In this document: positions 1-11,380 of the stretch, one piece after another
Layout: each line of letters opens with the position of its first letter
How positions within the stretch are numbered: position 1 is the first letter of the stretch
From: Daucus carota subsp. sativus
Taxonomy: Eukaryota > Streptophyta > Magnoliopsida > Apiales > Apiaceae
DNA: 64,000 bases
Reading direction: 5' to 3'
NCBI RefSeq assembly: GCF_001625215.2
Contig: NC_030384.2
Location: forward strand, 37,792,390 to 37,856,389
Made by a program: the position numbers and the translations under genes
Notes under the pieces: model-generated
The model's database searches: none
Told to the model about the DNA's origin: nothing
What the model saw: only the letters and a program-made list of their open reading frames with translations

Positions 1-72
1 ATCTTAGAACTCAAGATAATCTATAATACACAGTATGATATTGTAAGAAAAGCTTGTAACAAGAGAACCCAC

Positions 73-289
73 CTTGTAATTTGTTGATATTAGAAGAAGC
101 TGAGCTCTGATACTGACAAACAACTGAAGAATGACTCAAAGCCCTTCTCAATGGTCTAGAAAATCTTGTGGTGATGGGTTTTCTGGTTAAACCAAAAAGA
201 GATTGATTGGTAACGTTTCCTGGGGAATTAACAGATGACCCACTTAGTACAACCATTTTGGATGAGTAGCCCATGGCAAGATTTTCCAT
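73..289 (-). CDS. 5' exon of unidentified, probably plastid-targeted protein (partial)
   Basis: First coding exon of a gene that runs off the left edge. The ATG is at 289-287, and the reading frame stays open for 72 codons to a consensus donor (CAAG followed by GTGGGT) just below 73. The peptide starts MENLAMGYSSKMVVLSG. It is rich in Ser, Thr, Arg and Asn and poor in acidic residues, as expected for a chloroplast transit peptide; the segment around TRFSRPLRRALSHSSVVCQY looks like a processing-site region. I do not recognise the family, because only the poorly conserved leader is in the window. It is divergently arranged with the diacylglycerol kinase gene; about 1.1 kb separates the two start codons. 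Confidence 0.55.
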
Positions 290-1415
290 TACAAAGTGTT
301 TGAGTGAATTATTGAGTGTTTCAACGAGATACAGAAAGAGATACGGGGAGGAGAAAACGAGGGTGAAGATTTAGGTGAGGTTTCTGGGTTTGAGGTGTTT
401 TGTTTTGGCCCATTTTCAAGCTTACTTTGCCCTTTATTTATTATGTTTTTCTGTTATTTTTTATTTATTTTATTTTTCAGAAATACTTACCGAAAAGAAA
501 GTAAATATATATATCAATTTTTTATTCATAAGTTCTTATTTTGTTAAATAATAAATATTGATTTATTCTTTAATATTTAATTCAAAAGAAATTATATAAA
601 TACAAATTGTTAGTAAAAAATAAGTCACTATTATGATTATGGCTTATTTGTTAAACTAAATAATATTAAAATTAGCTGACATCTAACTCTTTATAGTAAA
701 TATATCTTATTTATATTTATCTATTTTAACTTTTATTAGTGATTTGTTTATCTTGTAAGTTTTGCTCAAAATGAGTTAAAATCAGTTTATATTTATACAG
801 ATTGACTTAATGTATAAATTTATTTTAGAAAATAAATTATAATATTTTATTATTGTATTATAAATTTTTATATCTGTGTAGTAGAAAATAAATTATAATA
901 TTTACATTATTATATTATAATTTTTTATATCTGTGTGATATTATTGTTAAAAAAAATTAAGCTTGAAGTTATAGGCAAAAATTATTTTCCTCTCATAAAT
1001 GAATTATTACTTATAATTATGCAAGTTATCAAAAGACTCGTCAAGAATGTTGAAAACGGTTTATAAAAAATAGTTTTAAAAAAGAGTTAGGAACCGTTAA
1101 CCAATTCAGTTCATACTTTGACATCGTGGTTTTGCTTAATTAGACAAACACGTCCTACGCATTCAGTAAACAATCGAAAAATTGACACCTGCATGCATTA
1201 TATTATCTCAACAATCTTCACTTAATCTCGTGGAATCACGACATGCATGTGAATCTCAAATCACAACATGCATGTAAATGTCCCTCACAAATCACACACA
1301 GCTTTTGCGTAACAACATTTAATTCATCAGATGTTATCATGTAACAAGATTGAATTGGTGATCAAACCATATAGACAATCAAACAAAACTACGTGATCAA
1401 TTATTAAGTCTAAGA
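290..1415. promoter_or_regulatory. Divergent intergenic region with clustered CATGCA motifs
   Basis: The stretch between two divergent start codons is strongly AT-rich from about 420 to 1080 and contains no credible reading frame. Within 1190-1275, upstream of the diacylglycerol kinase ATG, there are three CATGCA cores (at about 1192, 1242 and 1267), two of them in the palindrome ACATGCATGT. The last two sit in a short duplicated context (acatgcatgt plus gaatctcaaatcacaa). CATGCA is the RY motif bound by B3-domain factors such as ABI3 and FUS3 in seed promoters; a function here is inference only. Confidence 0.4.
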
Positions 1416-4400
1416 ATGGAGTCGATCATGAGCAATTGGATGCGAATCCCGAAAGATGAATTAAAGGAGAAGATCACAATGCCTACATATATTCGTCTTG
1501 GGATACTCCAAGCTATAGAATACAAAGATATTGATGCGGGCAAGTCTAATTTTGAAAGTGCATTGAGGTCGGAGGAACCTCCAGAATCTCCGTTGATTGT
1601 GTTTATCAATTCCCGGAGCGGTGGTCGTCATGGTCCCGAACTTAAAGAGAGGCTTCAAAATCTGATGAGTGAGGAGCAGGTGAACTCATTTTGATTTGAA
1701 TTAATATGTGTTTCATGAACTTTTAATTTATTTTGTTAACTATATGTTTTTTGAGCACATACTTTTGAAGTCAGAACTGTGAAATCTTTAAGAACTTATA
1801 ATAGTTTAATTTTTTATGTGCTGTTTTATGTCCAAACAATACAACTTACTTTTTATTGTAATTTCCTGCACATATACTTTTAAGATTAGAAGTAGAGATA
1901 TTTTAATTCACACAGTATTTACTTCTTTTAGTCTGCGAAGTTAGACGTCTCAATGTGATATCTCGTTAGATATACTTGAAGGAAGTGAGTATGCTTTAGT
2001 TCGTAATAGTTCATACAAATATCAGCTTCGAGCAAGTTTATATATCACTTATGTACAATATAATGGATTAAGGAACTTGTGACAATAATACACTAATCTG
2101 AATATAACTCCATAAAATATATATGAGATGTCTATACAACTTCATAGCTACTCTGTTCAAATGATAAGATCCACTATTTATATTTATGAACATCACAGAC
2201 TTTATTAGTGCAAATAATAAAATAATAATTCAGAAGTTGTCAAAAGCGATCATAAAGAAAAAAGACAGAGTACGCAAAACAATATAATAAATTCATGATA
2301 GTTTAACTATAATACATCAGAAATGCATACAACAAGAAATTTTAACCAAACCATCCAATTAGTTTCAAAAATAATGGCCCAAAACAACGAAGGTCCATCA
2401 CCCTTCCACTTCCTAATCAACCTCAAACCTCAAAAGACAAAAGCTCTTAATCTCAAGATATAAAAGCATTATGTCTAGCATCATCTATATCTTTTTAACA
2501 GAATATCAAAATGGTTTCATTGATTATTTTCATCAATTTTCTGGATTGTCTACTCATAGCATGATGGAATGTTTGATTATACCCGACATACTACCTTAAT
2601 GGTATAACTTACTAGAAAATCTTTCAGAAATTATTAGTTGCTTATTTCACTTAGAAAAATTAAAAACTCTTTTCTTGTCAACAACATTCAATGAAGATTT
2701 GTGTGTATCATGTAAAAAGAATGTAATAAATTTTGTATATATTAATAACGAACAAAATATAACGTGACAAGCATAGGCTAACAGACAAGTACTAAAGAGA
2801 GGTCGAGTGACTTACCACTTTCTTAATTTTTTTTCCAAACTTTCTTTTTTCACATTCATATTATGTCACATGTGTATTGAACTACTTATATATATAAAAG
2901 GGCTGTTTGACTAAATTTAGTTTTTAAAAATAAGGACTTATTTCTAGAAAAAAGTATATACAATTCGATTTTTTCCTGAAATAAGTCCTTATTTCTTGCT
3001 AAATAATGAATATAAAACAACTTTTTAACATATTTATATCTAAAAAATTTATAAAAATATGTATCTCTAGAAAAAAAGTCCTTGGAAGCTGCTAATATGG
3101 GGAAACAAACACCCCATAATACTGCTTACGCCGTTACCCAGCTTTTTCCTCTGCCTCTCTGTCAAATATATCAGACTTCTCACCCTGACTGATTTTTTGC
3201 ATTCTAAATCTTCAAGTTCTTGATATGATTTATCTCTAAAATTCTTCTCTAATATACTCATAGTTTCAGATTTTTCAGAAATTGCAATTTGTAAAAGAAA
3301 AAGTAGAGACTGCAAGGTGTTCGATAAAATGTCACAGTGAATTTTATCTACGTATGTTAAATGTGTGACACACCCTATACTATATCCTGTATCCGCCACT
3401 GGTATCCTGTATCCGCCACTGGTGACAAGAAATACTGTTGTGAGCTATTCAATATGAGTTTAGTGATCTAGTGCACAAGTCATTATACTTCAGCTTTTGT
3501 TGTCCTGCGTACCTCTTAATTCATGAAATCTAGATCGTGCAAGTAAGTTTAAGTACGGTAAGAAGAGATTGACTATTTTGCAAACACACAATGGAGACTT
3601 TGTTCTTGATTACAGGGATAATGAAATTGAGTTATTAGATTTAAATTATAATATTGTTTCCTATACTTAATGAATGGCTTGACGTTGTTATAGTAATTTT
3701 GTATGCCATGTTGTATACCTATGATGACAAAGGACTTGGAAGATAAATTACAATTGTACTTCAACTAAGTGATGAAAATTGAAAACGTATGCACATAATT
3801 GAATATATGCTTACTATTGATGTTATTTTTGAAAATTTTGTTGTATGGAGATCATAACTAATTATAGGTATGAATATAGATTTTATTACATGGTAACAGG
3901 TATTTGACTTATCAATAGTGAAGCCTCATGAATTTGTTAAGTATGGATTAGGCTGCCTAGAGAAGTTTGCTAGCCTTGGAGACCAATGTGCCAAAGAGAT
4001 CCGTGAAAAGCTGCGGGTTGTGGTGCGTACTGTGCAAATGTAGTTTATTGACAACTGTTTATATTTGATTGTATTACTTCATATTCAAAAATTGTTTCAG
4101 AGAATTGAATATGAATATACATGTAATTTGTCGGAGTTATTGAAAGTTTTCGCTATTTACATTAAATACTATGATTGTTTGATAGGCTGCGGGAGGTGAT
4201 GGTACAGTGGGTTGGGTTCTAGGGTGTCTTGGAGAACTTCACAAACAGGGTCGAGAACCTGTTCCACCAACATCAATAATCCCACTAGGTACAGGAAATG
4301 ACTTGTCCAGGAGTTTTGGCTGGGTAAGCAGTCCGAAATACTCTTTCTAAATCTTATTATGACCGCATTTTGTAAAGGCATGCTTTAATTTATCTTCTCA

Positions 4401-7400
4401 GGGTGGATCACTTCCTTTCAAGTGGAAATCAGCTGTTAAAAGAAGTCTTTTACGCTCCACTAATGGACCACTTTGTCGGTTAGATAGGTAAGTAATTTTT
4501 TAATCAATATTTTACATTTGATGTGTTGTTGAGATTCTATTCCTTGCATTATTTATTAGTAGAACCTGAAAATAAAGCTACAACCTTGACTATAAGATGT
4601 CCTCATTTTATTTACACTATTTAGTAATTCTTGGATCTTTGTCCATGTTAATTTAGTCATTCTTTGATATTCAGCACAATTTTGTGCAGCTAAAGCATGT
4701 CATTAACTACTTAAATATTCACTATATACATCTAGATGTGCAGGTTCCTATATTTGTAAATAACAAAATTTTTAAGAATACCTATGTCACTGTAGAAAAT
4801 ATATAAGAGCCAGGTGCAACTGTAAAATTATAGAAGATTAAAAAACTATCCATGGGGTTTTGCACACAATGAGTATATAAACAGAAAGCTTCTGAAATTA
4901 GGGCTTCTGTTTAAAAGAAATATATGTATCTTCTATTCTATTCTTGATGTCTCATATCACTTCTAGTTATATGATTTTTATTACAGAAAACTCTATGTCA
5001 CCACTATTCACAATTTAATTTATTATGATTTTATTGCATTACCTAACTAATAAACTAATCAAGGTACTAGTAGTGACATTTGCTACAAGTTCAAACACCC
5101 GAGGACTCATCCCATCTCTATATTCATCTTTATTTATAGTATTCATCATAATGAGTTTGTTTTTCCGCTCTGAATTTTATTCGTTTCCTGAAAACATAGC
5201 TCCAAAACAAGGATTCTCGATTTTATTGCGGATTCTGTTAGATAGAGGTAAAAAAAATGTGAAGGGATAATTTATGACCCATTTATATAGTAAGGTTTAA
5301 TAGGTAACGACCCAACATGTGGTGACTATAGATGGGTAGAGGTGTATAAAAGAATATGAGGTTGAGTAAGGAGCTAGTTGATTTGCAGTACTTTCAGAAT
5401 CCTTGGTTTATTAGTATAATGCTAGTCAGATCTATCCTTTTAACCATAACATGGTTGTAATTATAATTGATGTTGTTGTAGTATGCTTGTTTCACAAATT
5501 ACCTGTCAAAGGTCCTGAGTAATATCAGCGTCAAATTACTATATTTTAAGTTACATGCATATTATTATGGTTTAGTGACTTCCCAATCCAGGCCCCAAAT
5601 TGGGAGGGTGTCAGAAAAAATAAGCTTGCATGTTCCTGTGTTCACCATCATTCATCAATTTTCACACTTCATAGTTAGTGATTTTTAAACTTATGGTTAT
5701 ACTTGTACAATATCTATAGAATTCATTTATTAAATTTATTAGTATTAGTATAAATGCGAAATACTAAGATACTTACACTCATAGAATTGTCTAAATAGTG
5801 AGGTTGTTATTTCATTTCCCCTTAACCATGCTCCGTGCAGCGACATATTGTGTTATGTAATATCACTTTATTATATTTCTCATCTACAGCTGGAATCTTC
5901 GTATATTAATGCCAGCTGGAGAAGAGTTGGAAACACCACATGCTCTGAAGCCCACTGAAGAGTTTTGTCTGAATCAGGTTGTTATAGTCGGTTGATAATT
6001 TTGTAGACTATCTTATATTTTAGATTCTTTTCATTAACATTTGCTTCCAATATTCCTACAGACATTATTATTTAGTCCATAACCAAGTGCATCTATATAG
6101 ATATGCCTCATATATATGTAAGGAATGAAAACTAGTCTGCACATTATATATCCCGGACACAATCAAACTAATACGGGGAATTTTATTGATAAGTGGTTGT
6201 GTGATCATCAACATATTTAATCACTTTGTTATTTTTACTTGGGTGTAGTAATAGTACCAGTAGATATACTATATTTCTCAAATGTATAAGTGTACTTCAA
6301 GAATTGCAATAAACCTTATTTGCTTGAATACTAAGATATGACATCCCCTGAGCTCTAAAGTTTAAAATACTTATATAAGTTGATAGTGATAGTGAAGTTT
6401 GACAAATAACAATACTTCAGGGTATGATTGGCCCGCTTCAATCAACGATGAAATTAGCATTCTAGCATGTCTAGATTGATTGATAATTGTTGTATCATTT
6501 GGATTAACTTGTTACCTACTATTTGGAGTTGAATGTTGGGGGTTGTTTGTGAGGAGAACAAAGATTAATTTGATCCGATCTGAAGTTTGTTTAAATCAAT
6601 ATTAGAATCTAACATAAATTGTGAGAAGAAAAATGGTTTGTGGAGGGCATGTATACATGGAAAAATCTGGGAGGAACTTGGATCAATGATTTTTGTGCAC
6701 CTGATTGGTCATAAATCGTCTTGAAGTTGAAAAGGCTATTCCTTAATAATTGGAATTAAAACCATTGAAAAAGGTTAGGTAAATTAGGTGGGAAAATCTG
6801 AAACGGCATTTATAAGTAAAGAAATAATAAGGATCATAGTTAATCATAATAATCTAGAATAATATCAAATTTATAATCTCTTGGCCTCTGCTTCATTCCT
6901 CAACAATTTAGTATCCCAAATTTATGAATTCTTTTCCCATATTGATAAAATTTAGGAACAAGCGTGCATTAATGTTGCTTCCTCATTATTTAATTTTGTT
7001 ATCCATAAAATTTCTAAAGTATATTAATTTAGCAATACTTTAAAAAAAATACGTGATGAGAATTTAATGTAAACTGATTCTTTTAGCATGCTATTTCTTG
7101 ACAGTTTTTGTACTTGTATATTAAGGTTTTTTGTCATATATGATCAGAATCAAACTTAATATTCCGTATTTCAAGATTTATCTTCATTTTCTTAAGGAAT
7201 GATAAACAAAATTATAATGCAGGAACTAGAAATTGCAGGGGAGTTGTCAGAGAAAGTATCCTGCTACGCGGGAGTGTTTTATAACTACTGTAGCATAGGT
7301 ACACCATTTTGACTTTGTATACGATTTCTTGTAACATATTTTGGTTTGTGTTTCCATATGCCAATGATCATCAGCTATATGTCAGTGCATCAAGGTTTTG

Positions 7401-10300
7401 TGAAATAGATATTGGTTCTTTCTTATTTCTGTTCAGACTTTTTTGACAAATATCACTTTTAAATGTAGAGATCAGGATCATCTCTAACCCTACAAAACAC
7501 TTAGCTGAAATTTTACGTGACATACTAAAAATAATATTTATAGATAATGGGACGGTTTGACTAACCTTATTTTTCAGAAATTAGGGCTTATTTTTGGAGA
7601 AAAGTATATAAAATTGTATCATTTTTTTTGAAATAAGCCCTTATTTTTTTGTCAAATAACGAATATGAAATACCTCTTTAATATTTATATCCATAGAAAA
7701 TTATAAAAAGAAATGTGTTTTTTAAAAAGAATAAGAACCTTCTTTCAAAAGGAGATGATACCAACACGCCCAATATGTATAAATTTGATCAACCCTTGTA
7801 TATAATTATATCCAACCTCTTGAGATTGGTTACATTTGACCAACCTTTAGAGACGTGTAGCAAGATTTCACATCATTTATTAACATATTAAAATAATATA
7901 TTCTATTTATAATAATTTGAAATAATAATAACATACCATTCTTAAAATATTACTTTATAGTATAAAAAAAAATACTATTTTTTATTTTTTTCAAGCAAGA
8001 ACTTTGTAGGATTGGAGTTTCTCTTAGGGTGTCCTATTTATTGGCAATTCTATAAATTTGGAGTGTGAATGAGTTATGAACGGGATCATAGGGTTATGGT
8101 TTTAACTAAATTGGACCCGTAAGACATCAGATAAAATTTGCTTAACCCGTTTTACTTCGATGATATTGATTAGCTAAATTTTAAAAATAGTATGTTATTA
8201 TTATTTCAAATTATTATAAATAGAATGTATTATTTTAATACGGTAATAGATGAGATGAGTTTTTGACAAATATAGTCATTCATAGAGATTTGGCTAAAAT
8301 TATAGACAAACAAAGTGTATGGTTGGAGTTTTAGATTTTGAGGAGATTATTCTATATTTTTTCGATTTTTTATACTCATCTTTTAGCCTAAGGACTTTAC
8401 CAGCATTAGAGTTGCTCTCAGGATAGTGAATTATTATCAGATTTCTCTGTTGGCAAGACCTTCTATTTTTTGGCAATTTTATAAATTTGGAGTGTGAAGG
8501 AGTTGATAAGCAATTTGTTGTGAATGGGATTATAGAAATTGGGGTATGGTTTGGAGCCAATGAATAGAGGATAAGCAATTTGTTGTGAATCTTTCCAATT
8601 TGTGAAAAAGTAAGGTTTAGAGAATCTGTGGCATCCTTATTCCATTTGTTAAATGTTTGCAGCAAGAAAAGAAGAAATTGAGTAGACCAAAAGATGATCA
8701 TGGTTCTGTAATATCATAGTTTCTCTCATCTTGTGATCTTATATATTCTATATTCCCATTTTATTTACGTATTCAGGAATGGATGCCCAAGTTGCTTACG
8801 GTTTCCACAATTTGCGGAATGAGAAACCTTTCCTTGCTCAAGGTCCGATAGCAAATAAGGTGGGAATTTCTTCCTCCTAATATTCTTCGCAATTTCAGCT
8901 TCTGTGTACATTTTAATCTGCCGTGATCAAACATGTTATATTAAACAAACACTTTTGTATGTAATGTTATTATCGGATTCATATTAGAATAATAAATTTA
9001 TCTATTTTACCCCAAAAAGTGTTCCCAAATTTTTTTCTCAGATCTAGTTGGCAACGCTAATAATAATGGAACCCCCTATATGCACATCAACCACCCAATT
9101 AATATGTTTGGCACGTCATTTGGAAAAAAAATTTGAGAATAGAATTTGGGGCACTACTGACGGAGAAGTTGCTAAGCTGTTCTAGAATTTCTTTAAATCC
9201 AGCTCATATATTCCGGATACTCTTGCAAACAAGGGTGGTTTCTCACTCCATGTATCGCTGATCCGAGTTTAAGGTTAGAAACTTTAGCTGACAAATTGTA
9301 TCTAGACCAGTTAGTTACTTATGCCTTTCATTTTGTTTACATGTATATATATCTGCATTTTGTTTGTATCCTTTGTTGTTGGATGTTTGTATGCTTGAAT
9401 ACTAATTTCGTTCGTTTACTATGTGGAATGATTGCGTTTATGGATGCAGGGGACTTAATAATATATTGCGGATGCACATCAAAACTCTTAACTGCTCAGA
9501 CTGGAAACAAGTCCCTCTCCCATCAAGGTCAAGTTCAATTGTAATTGTCATTTAACTACAAAGGAAATTACAGATGTTGATCTATAAATTTTATCAAATC
9601 AATTGCATATATTTGATAGATTATGCGCTATTAATTTTTTTGTCATTCGCGACCTAAATAAATATATTTTGCTCTCCAGTATTAGGGCATTAGTTGCATT
9701 AAATCTTCAGAATTATGCAAGTGGAAGAAATCCATGGGGAAATCTCAAGCCAGACTACATGGAAAAGGTAATTTCTTCTCACAATGAAACTCGTGATCGG
9801 AGACTTCTTATATTACTTACCTTTATAATTTCCAAGTGATTTGTTATTTCAGAAAGGCTTTGTTGAGGCTCAAGTTGACGACGGTCTCTTAGAAGTGTTT
9901 GGCCTGAAACAGGGTTGGCATGCTTCATTTGTCATGGGGGAACTTATTCAAGCCAAACACATTGCCCAGGTACTGAGGGAGCTAGGATTTTGTATCTGCC
10001 ATTTGAATATCATTTTATATATCAGGTTTTGGCTTTACCTATACCTATCTAGGTACCAGGACACAAAGTTTGTTAATAACTTGTTTCGAAGTACCTTTTG
10101 TTTGCAGTAGTCATGACCTGAATTCTGAAAACAAATTGCAGGCTTCCGAAATTCGATTTGAATTTAGAGGTGGACAGTGGAGAGAATGTTTCATGCAAAT
10201 GGATGGAGAGCCATGGAAACAACCAATGAATATGGATTATTCTAGTTTTGTGGAAATTAGAAGGGTGCCGTTTCAATCGGTGATGATATATGGGGAATAA
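1416..10300 (+). CDS. DGK: Diacylglycerol kinase (plant cluster II, DGK3/4/7-like)
   Basis: Phosphorylates diacylglycerol to phosphatidic acid in plant lipid signalling. Twelve exons join in phase to 456 aa: 1416-1679, 3900-4022, 4186-4323, 4402-4487, 5890-5977, 7223-7298, 8777-8859, 9203-9273, 9450-9527, 9680-9767, 9853-9969, 10142-10300. The catalytic domain opens near residue 60 ([14 protein letters not shown]). The glycine-rich nucleotide-binding motif GGDGT is at residues 132-136, followed by GTGND at 165-169. The accessory domain runs through [18 protein letters not shown] and [13 protein letters not shown] to the C-terminus FQSVMIYGE. No C1 domains or membrane segment are present, which matches the short plant class. 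The N-terminus is somewhat shorter than in the Arabidopsis relatives as I remember them. The first ATG in frame was chosen; a stop-free upstream extension was not seen. Introns 1, 4, 5 and 6 are 1.2-2.2 kb, and introns 1 and 6 carry MITEs. Confidence 0.95.
2900..3116. mobile_element. MITE in intron 1 of the diacylglycerol kinase gene
   Basis: The sequence begins GGGCTGTTTGACTAA and ends ACAAACACCCC, so the ends are roughly inverted. Inside are the inverted words AAATAAGGACTTATTTCT and GAAATAAGTCCTTATTTC. A second copy with the same layout lies at 7549-7771 in intron 6. No coding capacity. Exact ends and target duplication are uncertain. Confidence 0.5.
7549..7771. mobile_element. Second copy of the same MITE, intron 6 of the diacylglycerol kinase gene
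   Basis: Starts GGGACGGTTTGACTAA and ends CCAACACGCCC. It shares the ordered words TTATTTTT, GAGAAAAGTATATA, GAAATAAGCCCTTATTT and CAAATAACGAATATGAAA with the copy at 2900-3116. The two copies are clearly homologous but diverged, so the insertions are not recent. Confidence 0.5.
7790..8345. mobile_element. Foldback MITE cluster in intron 6 (same family as the 3' end of the window)
   Basis: The words ATAATATATTCTATTTATAA and TTTGAAATAATAATAACATA at about 7891-7936 recur as inverse complements at about 8190-8240 (TATGTTATTATTATTTCAAA, TTATAAATAGAATGTATTAT). After the second arm comes GACAAATATAGTCATTCATAGAG and TTGGCTAAAATTATAGA. These match the repeats at 63175-64000, so one family occurs at both ends of the window. 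Borders are approximate. Confidence 0.45.
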
Positions 10301-11380
10301 GTTTAGATGGTCTGTCTTTCTCCGACCAGTCTCTTAATTTTTTTTGAATTCTTATATTAACTTCATTCTGTAGTTAGATGGTCTTGTCTATCTAATAAGT
10401 TTAGTTTTGAGTAATCTGCATTTTTCATATATTAATTTCAGTCTTATTTTTAATAGCATAACTTGAAGTTTGATAGTTCTCATCTTTTAATTTTAAAACT
10501 CTCTGCATTTTACATTCCTGACACTTCAGAAATGAAGTTACATAATTTTTATGAGTTCCATGCGATCAAGCTCATCTGAATTTTATTTCATAAAACACAA
10601 AACAAGTGATGGTTGATGCATACACTGAGCAATGAATAGGATCATTCAGCTTTTATGAACATGATACAGTGAGTGAGTTTTAACTATGAGACGGAGTTTC
10701 GGAAGCCATTTATATATATATATATGTGTATGTTTTATACTCACCCAACAAAATATGTCAATTTTATACTCACCCAACAAAATATGTCAATGAAAGATAT
10801 CGAAGTAAACTAATTATTTTGTAAATTTAATGCTGTGTCATGTATCAGCCCTATCTTTTATCTTTTTTTAAATTTGACTTCTTTTTTAGTGTTGTGTGTC
10901 CAAAAAATAATATGAAGTGTAATCATAATTTTAACAATATCTTATCTTGGTTATATATGTCTAGATTTATATATATAAAAAAATTCATTACTGTATTCAA
11001 ATTTCAGTATTTTGCTTTATATTACTTTTTTAGCTAATCTCGTCGAAGATGCTCTACTAAAAGATAAATATAGATAAGTAAATAAGATGATACCGTAGAT
11101 GACTAAATAAGATGATACCGCGAGATGGAATTATGCAGCGATTGGAATTTGGAGGTGACCAGAGGCGAGCAGAGTAACAGAATAGAAGAGGTACGATATG
11201 AAAGCTAGTGACTAACAAACAAGCAATTCAAAAGTCATATACAGGATACCCCAGAACGATGAGATTATCTTTTATAGCAAATAAAATAAAACTAGCTATG
11301 CAGTACAGTTATACAATGTTTACTTTATACAGATATTTTAGTATCAAATTCTATGTGGATAATATACCGTAATACTAGCT
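10301..11380. other. Tail-to-tail intergenic region
   Basis: The region lies between the stop codons of two convergent genes, so it holds both 3' untranslated regions. A 29-bp exact tandem duplication (unit starting TTTTATACTCACCCAACAAA) occupies about 10733-10790 and is preceded by a short TA microsatellite (10710-10724). A second imperfect duplication around AATAAGATGATACCG lies at 11085-11119. No gene seen. Confidence 0.6.

Noticed and set aside
3067-3399. 110-codon minus-strand frame in intron 1 of the kinase gene
   Set aside because: It starts in a 20-bp tandem duplication, overlaps a MITE, and shows no family I can name. It may be a transposon relic, but that cannot be supported.
8300-8701. 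133-codon minus-strand frame in intron 6 of the kinase gene
   Set aside because: It overlaps MITE-like repeats and duplicated words (ATAAGCAATTTGTTGTGAAT twice), with no recognisable domain.
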